This document shows, in pieces, positions 1 to 7,713 of a stretch of 46,990 bases of DNA. The stretch covers positions 1 to 46,990 of the forward strand of contig JAKAVN010000009.1 in NCBI GenBank assembly GCA_021827495.1, given 5' to 3'. The translations under genes and the position numbers were made by a program. Within the stretch, counting starts at the first letter, position 1. Each line of letters starts with the position of its first letter. Below the pieces are notes generated by a model. That model did no database searches. It saw nothing but the letters and a program-made list of their open reading frames with translations, and was not told the origin of the DNA. The DNA is from Deltaproteobacteria bacterium. Its GTDB lineage: Bacteria > Desulfobacterota > Binatia > Binatales > Binataceae.

Positions 1-100
1 CGTGTCCTTGCGTCCCCCAGCCCCAGCGACAACGCCAAAACAGCCTCAAACCGTCGCCTTACGCCTCTGAATTGAGCCACGGACACTTGAAGCGAGAGGG

Positions 101-442
101 TTAAACCGGAAATTCCGGGTAGAAGGCGAGCGAGCCGCGATACTCGACGGCGGGAGGATTGGGCATTTCGGCGATGATGCGCTCGGCTTCGGCGATCGGA
201 TCGATGGCGCGGGTCTCCACTTGGAAGCGCGCGCGGACGGTCTCGGGCAATTCAACCTGCTCAACGTTCCAGAGTCGGTAAAATCTTAAAACGAAGCGGC
301 GCTTTGCGCTTAAGTTTTCAAGTGATGCAGCGTCGTCCGCCATTTCCGGGTCGTGCTCCTCAATCTCGGCGCCGTCGCGGTTATCGCGGTAATACGCCAT
401 AAAAGCGGCGCTAGCGTTCGGAGGTGCGGACGAAGGCGTCAA
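101..442 (-). pseudogene. ArdC-like antirestriction/zincin protein remnant
   Basis: About 100 residues resemble the middle of ArdC-type (DUF1738) proteins, which pair an N-terminal ssDNA-binding domain with a zincin-like domain and travel on mobile elements. The visible signatures are FYRLWNVEQVELPE, close to the family's 'VFNVEQ-GLP' segment, and AERIIAEMPNPPAVEYRG, close to 'AEAIIAxMPNPPxIxHGG'. The frame stops right after this segment, so the catalytic HExxH half is missing. The first 15 or so residues overlap the 3' end of a XRE-type remnant and are probably not native. This is a truncated leftover, not a working protein. The family match is from memory of its motifs; the truncation is seen directly. 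Confidence 0.6.
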
Positions 443-607
443 TGGTCTTGAGCACGATGGCCTGGCGGTTGGGCGGGAGGCGCACGATCTGCCGCATGCG
501 GGGTAGCAGCTTCAAACTGGTCTTGGTGGCGCGGGGCCCGGCAGCTCGGAGATGGAGCAGCTGATCGGTGGTGACGTCGAGAGCGAGTCCGAGGGTGTGG
601 GAGATTA
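411..607 (-). pseudogene. XRE-family regulator remnant (C-terminal part)
   Basis: A frame ending at a TAG at 411-413 reads about 60 residues, including LGLALDVTTDQLL and LKLLPRMRQIVRLPPNRQA, followed by IVLKTIDAFVR. This is the layout seen after the helix-turn-helix in many Cro/C1-type (XRE) regulators: the 'lgvstdeLL' end of the domain, then a helical 'll..l..Lp...r..il..id.fi' tail. The helix-turn-helix itself is absent, and the frame runs into the 3' end of the downstream flippase-like gene. It overlaps the start of the ArdC-like remnant, so both are probably debris of one lost mobile segment. Confidence 0.5.
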
Positions 608-620
608 TTGTTTGCGAATG

Positions 621-1643
621 TCACGGCGCGTCCGGAACAAGCGCGCTCGTGCGCTTGGAACCGGCCGCAGGCGCCGCAGAGTCCTGCGCGATCACCTGGC
701 GGATGAACGCCCGGACCGAACCTATGCCGAGCGCGCAACGGAACAGCACGGCCGTTGCGCTGATCGCGAGCGAGACCGTGAGTAAATCCGCGACAGAAGC
801 GAACGGACGGAAGCACCAGAGCATCATCAATTGCTCCGATCCCAGTCCCACCGGCGTTACCGGCAGACTCGTCGCGAGCAATATCAGCGGTGTGTCAGCC
901 ATCACGGTGGCCAGCGGAACGTGAATCGCGAACGCGCGCATCTCACCAAAAAAGACGAAGCCCTGACAGACAAAGATCGGCGCACGCAGCATGAACAGGC
1001 GCAAATAATGCGACAACCGCGCTTCGCGGAAACTCCTGAACAGGGGGCCATCGTATATCAGGCGTGTAAGCCACCACTGCGGCTGGCCGCGCAGCCAAAA
1101 CCACATCATCAGCCACATCGCTGCGAGCATTCCGGCCAGATAATAGACCGCTCCATGGAACCGGGCGTGTCCAGCAACGGCCAAACCCAAAAGCGCCATC
1201 AGCGCAAGGACTTGAAAATCAACCATTGCCTGGAGCAGCAGCGTCGCGCCGCCGGCAAGCCATGGCACTCCCTTGCGCCGGTTCAGGAAGAAGAGAAGTG
1301 CGCTACTGCCCACCGCGACGTTGACCACCTGCAAAAAGTACTGCGCCGCGTTTGGCACCAGCATCTCGCTGAAACTGGTGCGTTGATGAAAGTAGCTGAA
1401 CAGGCGCGAGAACAGCAGCGTTTCGCCGACGAACCAGAACGCGAAAGACGCCGCACACACGGAAACAAACAGCGGACCGTCGGCGCGCCTTAAGCTTTGC
1501 GCGATTAGCGGCGGGTTGATTCCCTGCGCGACGATCCATAGAACCGCGGCGGCCACAGCATAAGAAAGCGCGGTCCTAATTTTCGGTCCGAGCGCGTCAA
1601 GGACGCTCTTGAGCGCGGCTATCGCGGAATGCGCTTTATTCAC
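621..1643 (-). CDS. Flippase-like integral membrane protein (LPG synthase TM/UPF0104 type)
   Basis: A 340-residue polytopic inner-membrane protein with about eight hydrophobic segments and a late SLPVTPVGLGSEQ motif, typical of the flippase-like domain of MprF/AglD (lysylphosphatidylglycerol synthase TM) proteins. The family is linked to moving lipids or lipid-linked sugars across the membrane; the substrate here is unknown. The start is chosen at GTG 1641-1643, which overlaps the TGA of the upstream glycosyltransferase (GTGA) and implies translational coupling. A longer frame reaches 1784 but would overlap the glycosyltransferase by about 145 bp. The pairing suggests that one gene builds and the other handles a glycolipid. 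The 3' end borders a region of gene debris. Confidence 0.8.
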   Translation of the reverse strand: MNKAHSAIAALKSVLDALGPKIRTALSYAVAAAVLWIVAQGINPPLIAQSLRRADGPLFVSVCAASFAFWFVGETLLFSRLFSYFHQRTSFSEMLVPNAAQYFLQVVNVAVGSSALLFFLNRRKGVPWLAGGATLLLQAMVDFQVLALMALLGLAVAGHARFHGAVYYLAGMLAAMWLMMWFWLRGQPQWWLTRLIYDGPLFRSFREARLSHYLRLFMLRAPIFVCQGFVFFGEMRAFAIHVPLATVMADTPLILLATSLPVTPVGLGSEQLMMLWCFRPFASVADLLTVSLAISATAVLFRCALGIGSVRAFIRQVIAQDSAAPAAGSKRTSALVPDAP

Positions 1644-2863
1644 TGCCGACCGCACGTCGCTCCTATGATTTCCGATCTCTCCGTCCGCGCTGGGTCTACA
1701 TCGCCGCTGGGTCGCCGCGCATCCGCGCGCACTCCGGCAGCATAGCGGTAAACCCCGGAGGTTAACATCGCCGTCCGTTCCCATGAAAAGCGCCCAGCAT
1801 TGCGGCGGCCTGCGGCGCTCAGGCGCCGTCTAAGCGCTTCGTCCGCGAGCATGCGCTCGATCGCGCTCGTCAGTTGGCCCGGCGAGAGCGGATCGACGAA
1901 TAGCGCTGAATCAGCCGCAATTTCCGGCAGTGCGGCCGCGTTCGAGCAGACCACCGGAATACCGTCGGCCATCGCCTCGATCACCGGCAAACCAAAGCCT
2001 TCGTAACGCGATGGAAAAGCCAACAGCCGCGCATGCCGCATCGCCTGCTTCAGACTGTCATTATCCAAATAGCCAGTGAATATCACTTTGCGCCCAAGCC
2101 CCAGTGAGTGTGACAACTCCAGCAGCGATGGTCCGGTCTTCGGCATATGGCCGACAATCACCAGTTGGCAATCATCGGCGCTGCGCACGCCGCGAAAGGC
2201 ACGAATGAGGGTATCAATGTTTTTGTGCGGATTCACGCTGCTCAGAGCAAGCACGTACGGCCGCTCGATACCCATGCGCACGGCCCGCGTGCTCCAGTTG
2301 TCATAGCTCGCCGGGACGGGAATTGGACCACCATTATGCACCATGAATAGCCGCTCGGGCGCCACCTTCAGGCCATCGAGGATCGCCCCGTGGCTGAATC
2401 TACTCACCGTGATAATCGCGCTCGCGCGCCGAGCCGAAGCCGAAACGAGCGCCCGCGCCATTTTGCGCTGCGCGCGATTGGCGGCTTCGGGAAACGCCTC
2501 GAAGTTGAGATCGTGCAATGTCATGACGGTGGCGCAACGCGCGCGCAGCGGGATTGTATCGAGGGGCGAATGAATCGCGTCCACACGCTGAAGCCCCGCG
2601 GCGCGGGGCAGCCAAAACTGTTCGCCGATCACCCTGGTCAAAAGAAGCGAGCGGATATTCCAGCGGGCGGAGGCGTTGAACCGTACGCGGCGGAAGCTGC
2701 CGCCCAGCCCCGCGAAGCTTTCGTGATTATCGCGGTTGGTGAAAATCAGATATTCGTCGCCAGTGTTCAGTTGTTCGAGTCCGAAGAGCAAGCCGCGGAT
2801 ATATGTTTCTCCGCCGCCGACAACACCGGGCAACAGGGCGAGAGCGTTGATACCGATTCTCAT
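1640..2863 (-). CDS. GT4-family glycosyltransferase
   Basis: A 407-residue GT-B fold glycosyltransferase. The N-terminus MRIGINALALLPGVVGGGET is the glycine-rich acceptor loop of GT4 mannosyltransferase-like enzymes. Further on are TLHDLNFEAFPE (about 115-126), SSVNPHKNIDTLIRAF (about 208-223) and the donor-site EX7E motif at E288 and E296 in RYEGFGLPVIEAMADG. Such enzymes transfer a nucleotide-activated sugar, often mannose from GDP-mannose, to a lipid-linked or polysaccharide acceptor at the cytoplasmic membrane face. Its stop overlaps the start of the flippase-like gene. A GDP-mannose-forming pair lies at 8592-11005 and could supply the donor, but this link is inference. Its 5' side faces 344 bp without a gene. 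Confidence 0.88.
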   Translation of the reverse strand: MRIGINALALLPGVVGGGETYIRGLLFGLEQLNTGDEYLIFTNRDNHESFAGLGGSFRRVRFNASARWNIRSLLLTRVIGEQFWLPRAAGLQRVDAIHSPLDTIPLRARCATVMTLHDLNFEAFPEAANRAQRKMARALVSASARRASAIITVSRFSHGAILDGLKVAPERLFMVHNGGPIPVPASYDNWSTRAVRMGIERPYVLALSSVNPHKNIDTLIRAFRGVRSADDCQLVIVGHMPKTGPSLLELSHSLGLGRKVIFTGYLDNDSLKQAMRHARLLAFPSRYEGFGLPVIEAMADGIPVVCSNAAALPEIAADSALFVDPLSPGQLTSAIERMLADEALRRRLSAAGRRNAGRFSWERTAMLTSGVYRYAAGVRADARRPSGDVDPARTERSEIIGATCGRQ

Positions 2864-3207
2864 ACTCGGTTGCGTTTGAATCCTGATTGGTTGAAAATTT
2901 GTGGCGCTTCTGACGCTGGCACCCTTAACAGGTAGAGGTGGCGAGTCGGCATGTTTCAGTCGTATCGGGCGTCTGCGGTCTGCCAGAGGTTCCGCTGCGC
3001 ACCGTGCGACGCTATATTGACGCTGTAGCCGCGAGACAATTCATTCCAACGATGAACTTTTATGCCGTCGCCGACGTCTCGATCTCCGGTGCCGCAGCTT
3101 TGGGCGACGATTTGGATTTGACAAAACTTGCCCAAGTGAAACGTTGCGACCTTGCCGCTGCAGATATTCCACCGATGGGTTAGTATCGGCCGGAAAGCAA
3201 GGCGAAG
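2864..3207. other. Gene-free stretch between glycosyltransferase and IS3 remnant
   Basis: Neither strand encodes anything recognisable here. Short open frames exist on both strands but show no family motif or convincing ribosome binding site. The promoter of the minus-strand glycosyltransferase should lie at the left end, and the right end runs into the IS3-type remnant. A TTGACA hexamer occurs near 3117 without a matching -10 box. Confidence 0.5.
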
Positions 3208-3471
3208 ATGGAACGAAGATCGTTTCGTGAAGCGTGGATCGGCGGCGTACTGAAGGAAGCCGAGAGTGGCGCGAGAGTCAGCGAATTGTTTCGGCTGCGC
3301 GAGACCTCGAACGCGACCTTCTACACTTGGCGAAGTAAGTGCGCCGAGCTGCGGGTGCCGGAGATGCCGCGGCTTGACCAATTCGAGGAAGAGCGCTGGC
3401 GCCTGCACGATCGGTTGCGGCGTCGCGCCTGCTACCGCTGGAAAACGAGCCAAAAAGCCTGCGACTACTAA
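3208..3471 (+). pseudogene. IS3-family transposase OrfA remnant
   Basis: An 87-residue frame whose first 70 residues resemble the helix-turn-helix OrfA of IS3-group insertion sequences. RRSFREAWIGGVLKEAESGA matches the family's 'krFseeqI..iLkE.eaG' and NATFYTWRSKCAELRVPE matches 'satfYnWkaKyggl.v.E'. Then EMPRLDQFEEERWRLHDRL takes the place of the 'RLkqLEeENrrLKkll' leucine zipper. After about residue 70 the similarity ends and no OrfB (DDE catalytic part) follows. It is preceded by GGAAAGCAAGGCGAAG, as in intact elements. It is a decayed fragment with no recognisable terminal repeats. Confidence 0.7.
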
Positions 3472-3504
3472 CTAACGGATGGAGTACTAAAAAAGGCAAA
3501 AGCA

Positions 3505-4365
3505 ATGGGATCAATGGATCATCGGCTATTTCTCATTCTGACGGGACTGATCGCAATGATCGCGGGATGCTCACAGGTCTCGTACGAGCAAGCCGCCGCG
3601 CGCCCGTTTTTCGAGGAGCCGTATTACGCGAACGCGCATGGCCGCAAAACCTGGTGGGATCGTCTGGTCGAACTCGATCCGAGCAGGCTCAACGTCAACG
3701 TATCGAAGGATTACCTCGAAGATCCGCCCGAACGTCTGGCGGTGTTGCCATTCCTGGACGAAGGCAGCGCGCAATATATCGTGGACAAGATGCCGGTGAC
3801 GATACGCGATCGCGAGCAGCGCCAGCGCTGGGCCTGGACCGACGCGCAACGCCTGCGCGGCGACATGGTTGGATATCTGGCGCAGCGTGAGTTCATAGTC
3901 CTGAATCCCATTAGCGTGGACGCGGTGCTCGAGGAGCACGGCGTCGACAACGGCAAAAAGCTCGCCCAGGTCGATCCGCAGCAATTGGGACAGTGGCTGC
4001 ATGCCGACGCGCTGGTTTACGGGATGGTTACGCACTACGAATCGTACTACCTCTTTCTGGTGTCGGCCGAGGAGGTTGGCGTGCGCGGCCGCATGGTTTC
4101 GACCCATGACGGCCGAGTTCTGCTGCGCTTCGATGGCGATCGCTATCACGTCAATCCGATGCCGGCGATCGACCCGATTGACATCGCGATCAACTCGGCG
4201 CAGACCTTGGTCGATATGCGCGATGTCAACATCGCGCGCGCCGAGGACGAAGTATGCCGCGAGCTGGTCCTGCGAATTCCCGATTCGCCCGTATTGCGTC
4301 AGCGCCTGATGGATCAGGCGCTCGAGGACGAAGCGCGCAGCGGCGCGTATCGGAGCGGTACCTGA
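3505..4365 (+). CDS. DUF799/GNA1162-like lipoprotein
   Basis: A 286-residue lipoprotein. The N-terminal hydrophobic stretch ends in the lipobox IAGC, with Cys22 as the lipidated residue. The body resembles the GNA1162 (DUF799) family: a strand RLAVLPFLDEGSAQYIVDKM, a long insertion, EFIVLNPISVDAVLEEHG, then LGQWLHADALVYGMVTHYES and a late strand DGRVLLRF. The family has a TolB/CsgG-like fold and is thought to help assemble envelope complexes; its exact role is unsettled. The gene follows the IS3 remnant and has no obvious operon partner. The start is ATG 3505, with a second ATG at 3514, and a weak AAGG site lies upstream. Confidence 0.7.
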   Translation: MGSMDHRLFLILTGLIAMIAGCSQVSYEQAAARPFFEEPYYANAHGRKTWWDRLVELDPSRLNVNVSKDYLEDPPERLAVLPFLDEGSAQYIVDKMPVTIRDREQRQRWAWTDAQRLRGDMVGYLAQREFIVLNPISVDAVLEEHGVDNGKKLAQVDPQQLGQWLHADALVYGMVTHYESYYLFLVSAEEVGVRGRMVSTHDGRVLLRFDGDRYHVNPMPAIDPIDIAINSAQTLVDMRDVNIARAEDEVCRELVLRIPDSPVLRQRLMDQALEDEARSGAYRSGT

Positions 4366-4552
4366 CCGGTGCGGTGGCTGAGCCTTCGCCGCATCCCTCG
4401 ATGGCCCGGCGAGCCCTGACGCCGGCAGCTTGGTTTGGGTCGGAAAAAGCTCCGCTGCGCTCGCCGAAACCCGGCAACTCGCCTACCATTAGCCGGGCTA
4501 CGCTCGGAGGGACTTGCGAGTACTCTGGTGCAGAAAACGGCAGGAGGAAGAT

Positions 4553-4913
4553 ATGAAGGGGACTATCGCAACTTTATTAGGGACATTGATGGTGGGCGCC
4601 GCGCTTGCGCTGCCTGCGGTCTCATTGGCGCGCGTCCATATCCACTTCGAGCGGAATGTTGGTAGTGGGCGCCGCGCTTGCGCTGCCTGCGGTCTCATTG
4701 GCGCAACCAGCCCCGAGCGAACTCGCCCGGCAGCGGGCAAACAATTTTCCGGAGATGCACGAGGTGCGCCATAAGCTCAATGAAGCCAAGCGCTTGCTCA
4801 AGCAGCATGCAGCGCACGATTTTCACGGCCACAAGGCCAAGGCGCTCAACCATATCGAACAGGCCATTAAGGAGATAAACCTCGGCATCGAGTCCGACGG
4901 GGGAAAGCCCTAG
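4553..4913 (+). pseudogene. Small secreted helical protein, frameshifted by a local duplication
   Basis: An AGGAGGAAG ribosome binding site precedes ATG 4553, which begins a clear signal peptide (MKGTIATLLGTLMVGAALAL, then PAVSLA). A 40-bp stretch inside the signal peptide occurs twice, 73 bp apart (4592-4631 and 4665-4704), so the frame from 4553 leaves the mature region and ends near 4774. The mature part, from QPAPSELARQRANN to GIESDGGKP at 4913, is read only in the next frame, where ATG 4656 would give a shortened signal without positive charges. The mature region holds KALNHIEQAIKEINLGIE, like small secreted proteins with a 'HR.kAl.hi..Ai.ei..GI' pattern. The function is unknown. It may be broken, or re-started at 4656. 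Confidence 0.65.
4592..4704 (+). repeat. 40-bp direct repeat, 73 bp apart, inside a signal-peptide region
   Basis: Positions 4592-4631 and 4665-4704 are identical over 40 bases, separated by 33 bp of unrelated sequence. The offset of 73 is not a multiple of three, so the second copy encodes the same signal-peptide core (VGAALALPAVSLA) in another frame. This explains the two overlapping frames of the surrounding gene. Confidence 0.9.
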
Positions 4914-5333
4914 CCGCGCTCGCCGTCGGCGGCGGCCGGCCATCGGCGGCCATCGAATCACCAACTGTAACCCTTGACCGGGCGGCGCGGACCGGGAAAT
5001 CCGGCCCGCGCTGGTGTCACGGCGCTACGCGCGCGGCTCGATCATCATCACCAGCAAGCAGAGTCTCGCGCCTGAGGCGACGTGTTCGGCAATGCGGTGA
5101 TAGTTCCGGCAAATCGCGTTTGCGGAAGATCTGACCGGGAGGCCCGCCCCTGCGGGCCTGAAAATCAACGATAGAGCAGCGGCGCGGGCGTCGATTGTGG
5201 CGTCAAAGGACCTGCCTGCCATGCTCGCGCACCCGGCGGAACCCGGACTGCTTGGCAGGTACGGGTTCCGCCTCGAACCAATAGCTTACTGACGCGACGA
5301 GGCTAGGGCGCTTATCGACACGGGAACGCCAGA
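4914..5333. other. Gene-free stretch between convergent genes
   Basis: About 420 bp between the small secreted protein and the minus-strand helical protein. I recognise no gene. A minus-strand frame (5025-5222) ends in a plausible-looking protein tail but has no family signature. The stretch contains a GC-rich hairpin at 5140-5159. Confidence 0.5.
5140..5159. terminator. Hairpin between convergent genes, possible terminator
   Basis: AGGCCCGC and GCGGGCCT pair perfectly (8 bp) around a CCCT loop. It lies between two convergent genes, where a bidirectional terminator would be expected. Neither side has a U-tract, so intrinsic termination is doubtful. Confidence 0.3.
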
Positions 5334-6014
5334 CTAGTTACCGCCGCCAAGGCTTTCGATTTCACTGCCGAGGTCGCTGACGGACTTCTTAACCTCGTCG
5401 GCCGTCCACTTCGCGCCGCCTTCGAGTTGGGTGCCCAAAGATCGCGCACCCTTGACGGTTGCCGTGCCGCTAGCCGCAAGCTTGTGTCCCGACCATTCGG
5501 CTGCGTCGTCCACCGAATCGGCCGCGCCCTCGAGCCAGTAGCCGGTGTTCTCATGCTCATTCCGCTCCGCCGACGCCTTGGCCATTTCGTGATAATGGCG
5601 CGCGAGCGCGAGGTCAGCGCGGGCAAAAGCGGCGTTAAGCTCTTTCGGGGACTTGACGGTCCCCTTGGCGACGCCCGCGGCGAGATCGTCGAGATGCTTG
5701 GCCGCGTCTTCCAGCCCGGTCTTGTTGGTGGCGTCATGACGCCCCGCTTCGAGCTTCAACAGTGCCGCGCCAACCCGGATCTCCGCGGCTGCGTGAGTAC
5801 GGTCGCCCCGCGCAAAGTACCTGCTCGCCATGTGAAAATGATGCTCGGGCTGGTCGATTAGTGGAGTCAGCACGTTCTCCGGAACCGTAACGATACCCTG
5901 CTGGGCCTCGGCAGTGGCACTGGATGCAGGGACAGCCGCGGCCTGGGCCCACGCGATTCCAGCAAAGGAAACGATCAGGATTGTGGTTAAAGCCGCACGG
6001 CAAATGTTGCGCAT
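5334..6014 (-). CDS. Secreted alpha-helical protein of unknown function
   Basis: A 226-residue protein with a signal peptide (MRNICRAALTTILIVSFAG, then IAWAQA) and a helical, charged body. The start is ATG 6012-6014 because GGAAGG lies just upstream; the frame extends 15 codons further without support. The body has an A-x-x-x-F-x-R-G-D-x-x-x-A-A-x-E pattern (MASRYFARGDRTHAAAEI) and LARHYHEMAKASAER, resembling periplasmic proteins with paired helical hairpins such as YfdX. I cannot confirm membership. The C-terminal 60 residues are amphipathic, with alternating Gly and Val/Leu. The gene stands alone, with an IS256-type remnant behind it. Confidence 0.7.
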   Translation of the reverse strand: MRNICRAALTTILIVSFAGIAWAQAAAVPASSATAEAQQGIVTVPENVLTPLIDQPEHHFHMASRYFARGDRTHAAAEIRVGAALLKLEAGRHDATNKTGLEDAAKHLDDLAAGVAKGTVKSPKELNAAFARADLALARHYHEMAKASAERNEHENTGYWLEGAADSVDDAAEWSGHKLAASGTATVKGARSLGTQLEGGAKWTADEVKKSVSDLGSEIESLGGGN

Positions 6015-6228
6015 TGGTGATTTCCTTCCGGTTTTGTAGGCCCCGACGCCTATTTTCAAGCCATTTTCTACTGCACCAACCGACTCGTTTTGTGACGGGT
6101 TACAGCCGACGCCACAGCCAGAATCTCTTGGCGCAAACCGCCTCTCATTAACTACTCTATGCCGAGTGTGCGCGTTACGTCCATCAAGACAAAAGAGCGT
6201 GCGGTTATCTGAAGAACAAATAATGCCA

Positions 6229-6530
6229 TCACGGGCTGGGGAATGTCCGTTCTGATGTTGGAGAGGACAGCATACGCACGAGGTTCTCGGGCAGGGCCAG
6301 ACGCATCACGGTAAGAGTTTCCTCCAGCCCCTCGTGCAGGGAGCCCGCCGCGCCCGGATGCGCGCACTCCCTGCGGCGCGTGAGATTCTCGAGCCGGCGG
6401 GTGGAAAGCCCGCGCTCGATCAGGTCGGCCAGTAACGCCTTGCACGCGGCGGCGTTCTCGGGGGCGCCTTCCCGCGGCGATCTTCCGATCGGGCACGGAT
6501 TGCCGCCACTGGAATTTCAGCAGCCTTCAG
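6229..6530 (-). pseudogene. IS256-type transposase remnant with internal deletion
   Basis: Read on the minus strand to a TGA at 6229-6231, this frame joins two distant parts of a mutator-type (IS256 family) transposase. The first is ENAAACKALLADLIERGL, the 'ENA.v..aLLadLveRGL' segment just before the DDE core. The second is HPGAAGSLHEGLEETLTVMR followed by LALPENLVRMLSS, the 'HPgAaaSLreGLEEtLTv.RLgLP..L.r.Ls' segment near the C-terminus. Most of the catalytic domain between them is gone. The family's following 'TN-IE' motif is lost to a further frame change. No intact element surrounds it; its 5' edge abuts a 19-bp tandem repeat. Confidence 0.75.
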
Positions 6531-6628
6531 GACATTCCGATAAAGGCAGGACATTCCGATAAAGGCAGGACATTCCGATAAAGGCAGGACATTCCGATAA
6601 AGGCAGGACATTCCGATAAAGGCAGGAC
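6530..6628. repeat. Five tandem copies of a 19-bp repeat
   Basis: The unit GGACATTCCGATAAAGGCA occurs five times in perfect head-to-tail order (6530-6548, 6549-6567, 6568-6586, 6587-6605, 6606-6624), with a partial GGAC to 6628. There is no spacer, so it is not a CRISPR. It sits between an IS256-type remnant and the stop codon of the CPBP gene. An inverted copy of its first nine bases, GGAATGTCC, lies at 6240-6248, on the other side of the transposase remnant. Confidence 0.95.
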
Positions 6629-6635
6629 GGGTTGG

Positions 6636-7499
6636 CTACCGCCTGCCCACCAGGCGCGGGACGAGCGCGAGGATGAGCAACGCCATCAGCCACGCCGCCG
6701 CGCCGCTTACCAGCGGCGGCCGCCCATAGCCTGCGATCCAGTGGGGCGGCGCTGCGCCGGGCGCGTCGCCATACGGCCATAGCTTGGCGCCAATCACCAG
6801 ACCCGCATGGAGGCCGGCCGAAAAGTAGATCGTGCCGGTCACCAGGAACGCTTCGCCCAGCGCCAGCCCGAGCAAAAAAAGGCCGACCAGCGCCGACAGC
6901 GCGGCGGCCGGATGCGTCAGTTGCGCGAGGCTGGCGAACAGGTTGTAAAACCCCGCCGCCGCATCGAATCTCGCCAGGTAGAATCGCGCGGGCGAGCGCA
7001 CCAGATGCGCCAGCGCATAGACCGCCGCGCTAATCGCCAGCGCGCCGCCGCGGCCGAAGTCCTCGACCATCCCGCCCAGCACGAAGGCGCGGAAGAATCC
7101 CTCCTCGATGAGCGCGATCAGGATCGCGCCGGCGATGTACTTGGGCGCGCGCGCCAGCGCCTCGCCGGCCCGCAACTGGTCGCGCCCGCCGAACGCCGCG
7201 CCCAGCGCGAGCAGGATCGCGATGACCGCGGCCGCAACCAGCAATCCGCGAAGCACGGCGCCGAGATTATCCAGCGGGCGGGCGAAGCCGCGCCGCAGCA
7301 GCCGGACCACACCCAGCTTGCGCGCCCACAGGAACAGCATCAGCGCCAGCGTGACCATCACGGTGCGATCGAAAATGCGCGGGAATGGAAAACGATAGCC
7401 GGCGGCTGCGACCGCTGTCGCGGCGAAGGGCGCGATGAGCGCCGCAACGGCGGCCGCCAGCAAAAGCGCAATCGCTAATCTCAGCGTGAAAGGCATCAT
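6636..7499 (-). CDS. CPBP-family intramembrane glutamic endopeptidase
   Basis: A 287-residue polytopic membrane protein with the CAAX protease/bacteriocin-processing (CPBP) signature. EEGFFR at about 132-137 is motif 1, with the two catalytic Glu. YALAHL has His165 (motif 2), and SAGLHAG has His231 (motif 3). These enzymes cleave or process membrane-anchored substrates; the target is unknown. The start is ATG 7497-7499 (a second ATG is at 7496). The frame continues upstream to 7628, but the added 43 residues are Arg-rich and include a perfect palindrome, so they are probably not translated. That palindrome lies 5 bp before the chosen start and occupies the ribosome-binding region. The gene ends 7 bp from a 19-bp repeat array. 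Confidence 0.82.
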   Translation of the reverse strand: MMPFTLRLAIALLLAAAVAALIAPFAATAVAAAGYRFPFPRIFDRTVMVTLALMLFLWARKLGVVRLLRRGFARPLDNLGAVLRGLLVAAAVIAILLALGAAFGGRDQLRAGEALARAPKYIAGAILIALIEEGFFRAFVLGGMVEDFGRGGALAISAAVYALAHLVRSPARFYLARFDAAAGFYNLFASLAQLTHPAAALSALVGLFLLGLALGEAFLVTGTIYFSAGLHAGLVIGAKLWPYGDAPGAAPPHWIAGYGRPPLVSGAAAWLMALLILALVPRLVGRR

Positions 7500-7504
7500 G
7501 GCTG

Positions 7505-7540
7505 CTCGTTGGCGCCCGGCCGACGCCGGGCGCCAACGAG
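7505..7540 (-). promoter_or_regulatory. Perfect 16-bp inverted repeat just before the CPBP start
   Basis: CTCGTTGGCGCCCGGC (7505-7520) and GCCGGGCGCCAACGAG (7525-7540) are exact reverse complements around a CGAC loop. In the minus-strand transcript the hairpin would end 5 nt before the ATG at 7499, where the Shine-Dalgarno sequence is expected, and no other such site is visible. It could hide the start region, act as an operator, or be a dispersed palindromic element. Confidence 0.6.
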
Positions 7541-7713
7541 CGTTATCGGTTGCAAGCCCGCCATGCAAGCGGCGATTAATGTGGCAATCGTCTCGGACAC
7601 CAACGATAACCGGCCACGGAGGCCTCATTTATGAATCTGGAACTTAGGAACAGCGTCGCGGTGCGCCCGGCGCTCGGCCGGCCGCTGGCCATGCCGGCCC
7701 ACGTCGCGCGGCG

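Noticed and set aside
106-118. Palindrome CCGGAAATTCCGG near the left edge
   Set aside because: It encodes the end of the ArdC-like remnant and is short enough to occur by chance; no regulatory context.
439-816. 125-codon minus-strand frame
   Set aside because: It is a shifted reading of the XRE remnant and of the 3' end of the flippase-like gene; the true frames have family motifs.
4605-4913. Independent small gene starting at 4605
   Set aside because: Its first 17 codons lie in the other frame of the duplicated signal-peptide segment and have no ribosome binding site. It is better explained as the displaced 3' part of the gene starting at 4553.
6530-6628. CRISPR array
   Set aside because: The 19-bp units are directly adjacent, with no spacers, and no cas gene is present.
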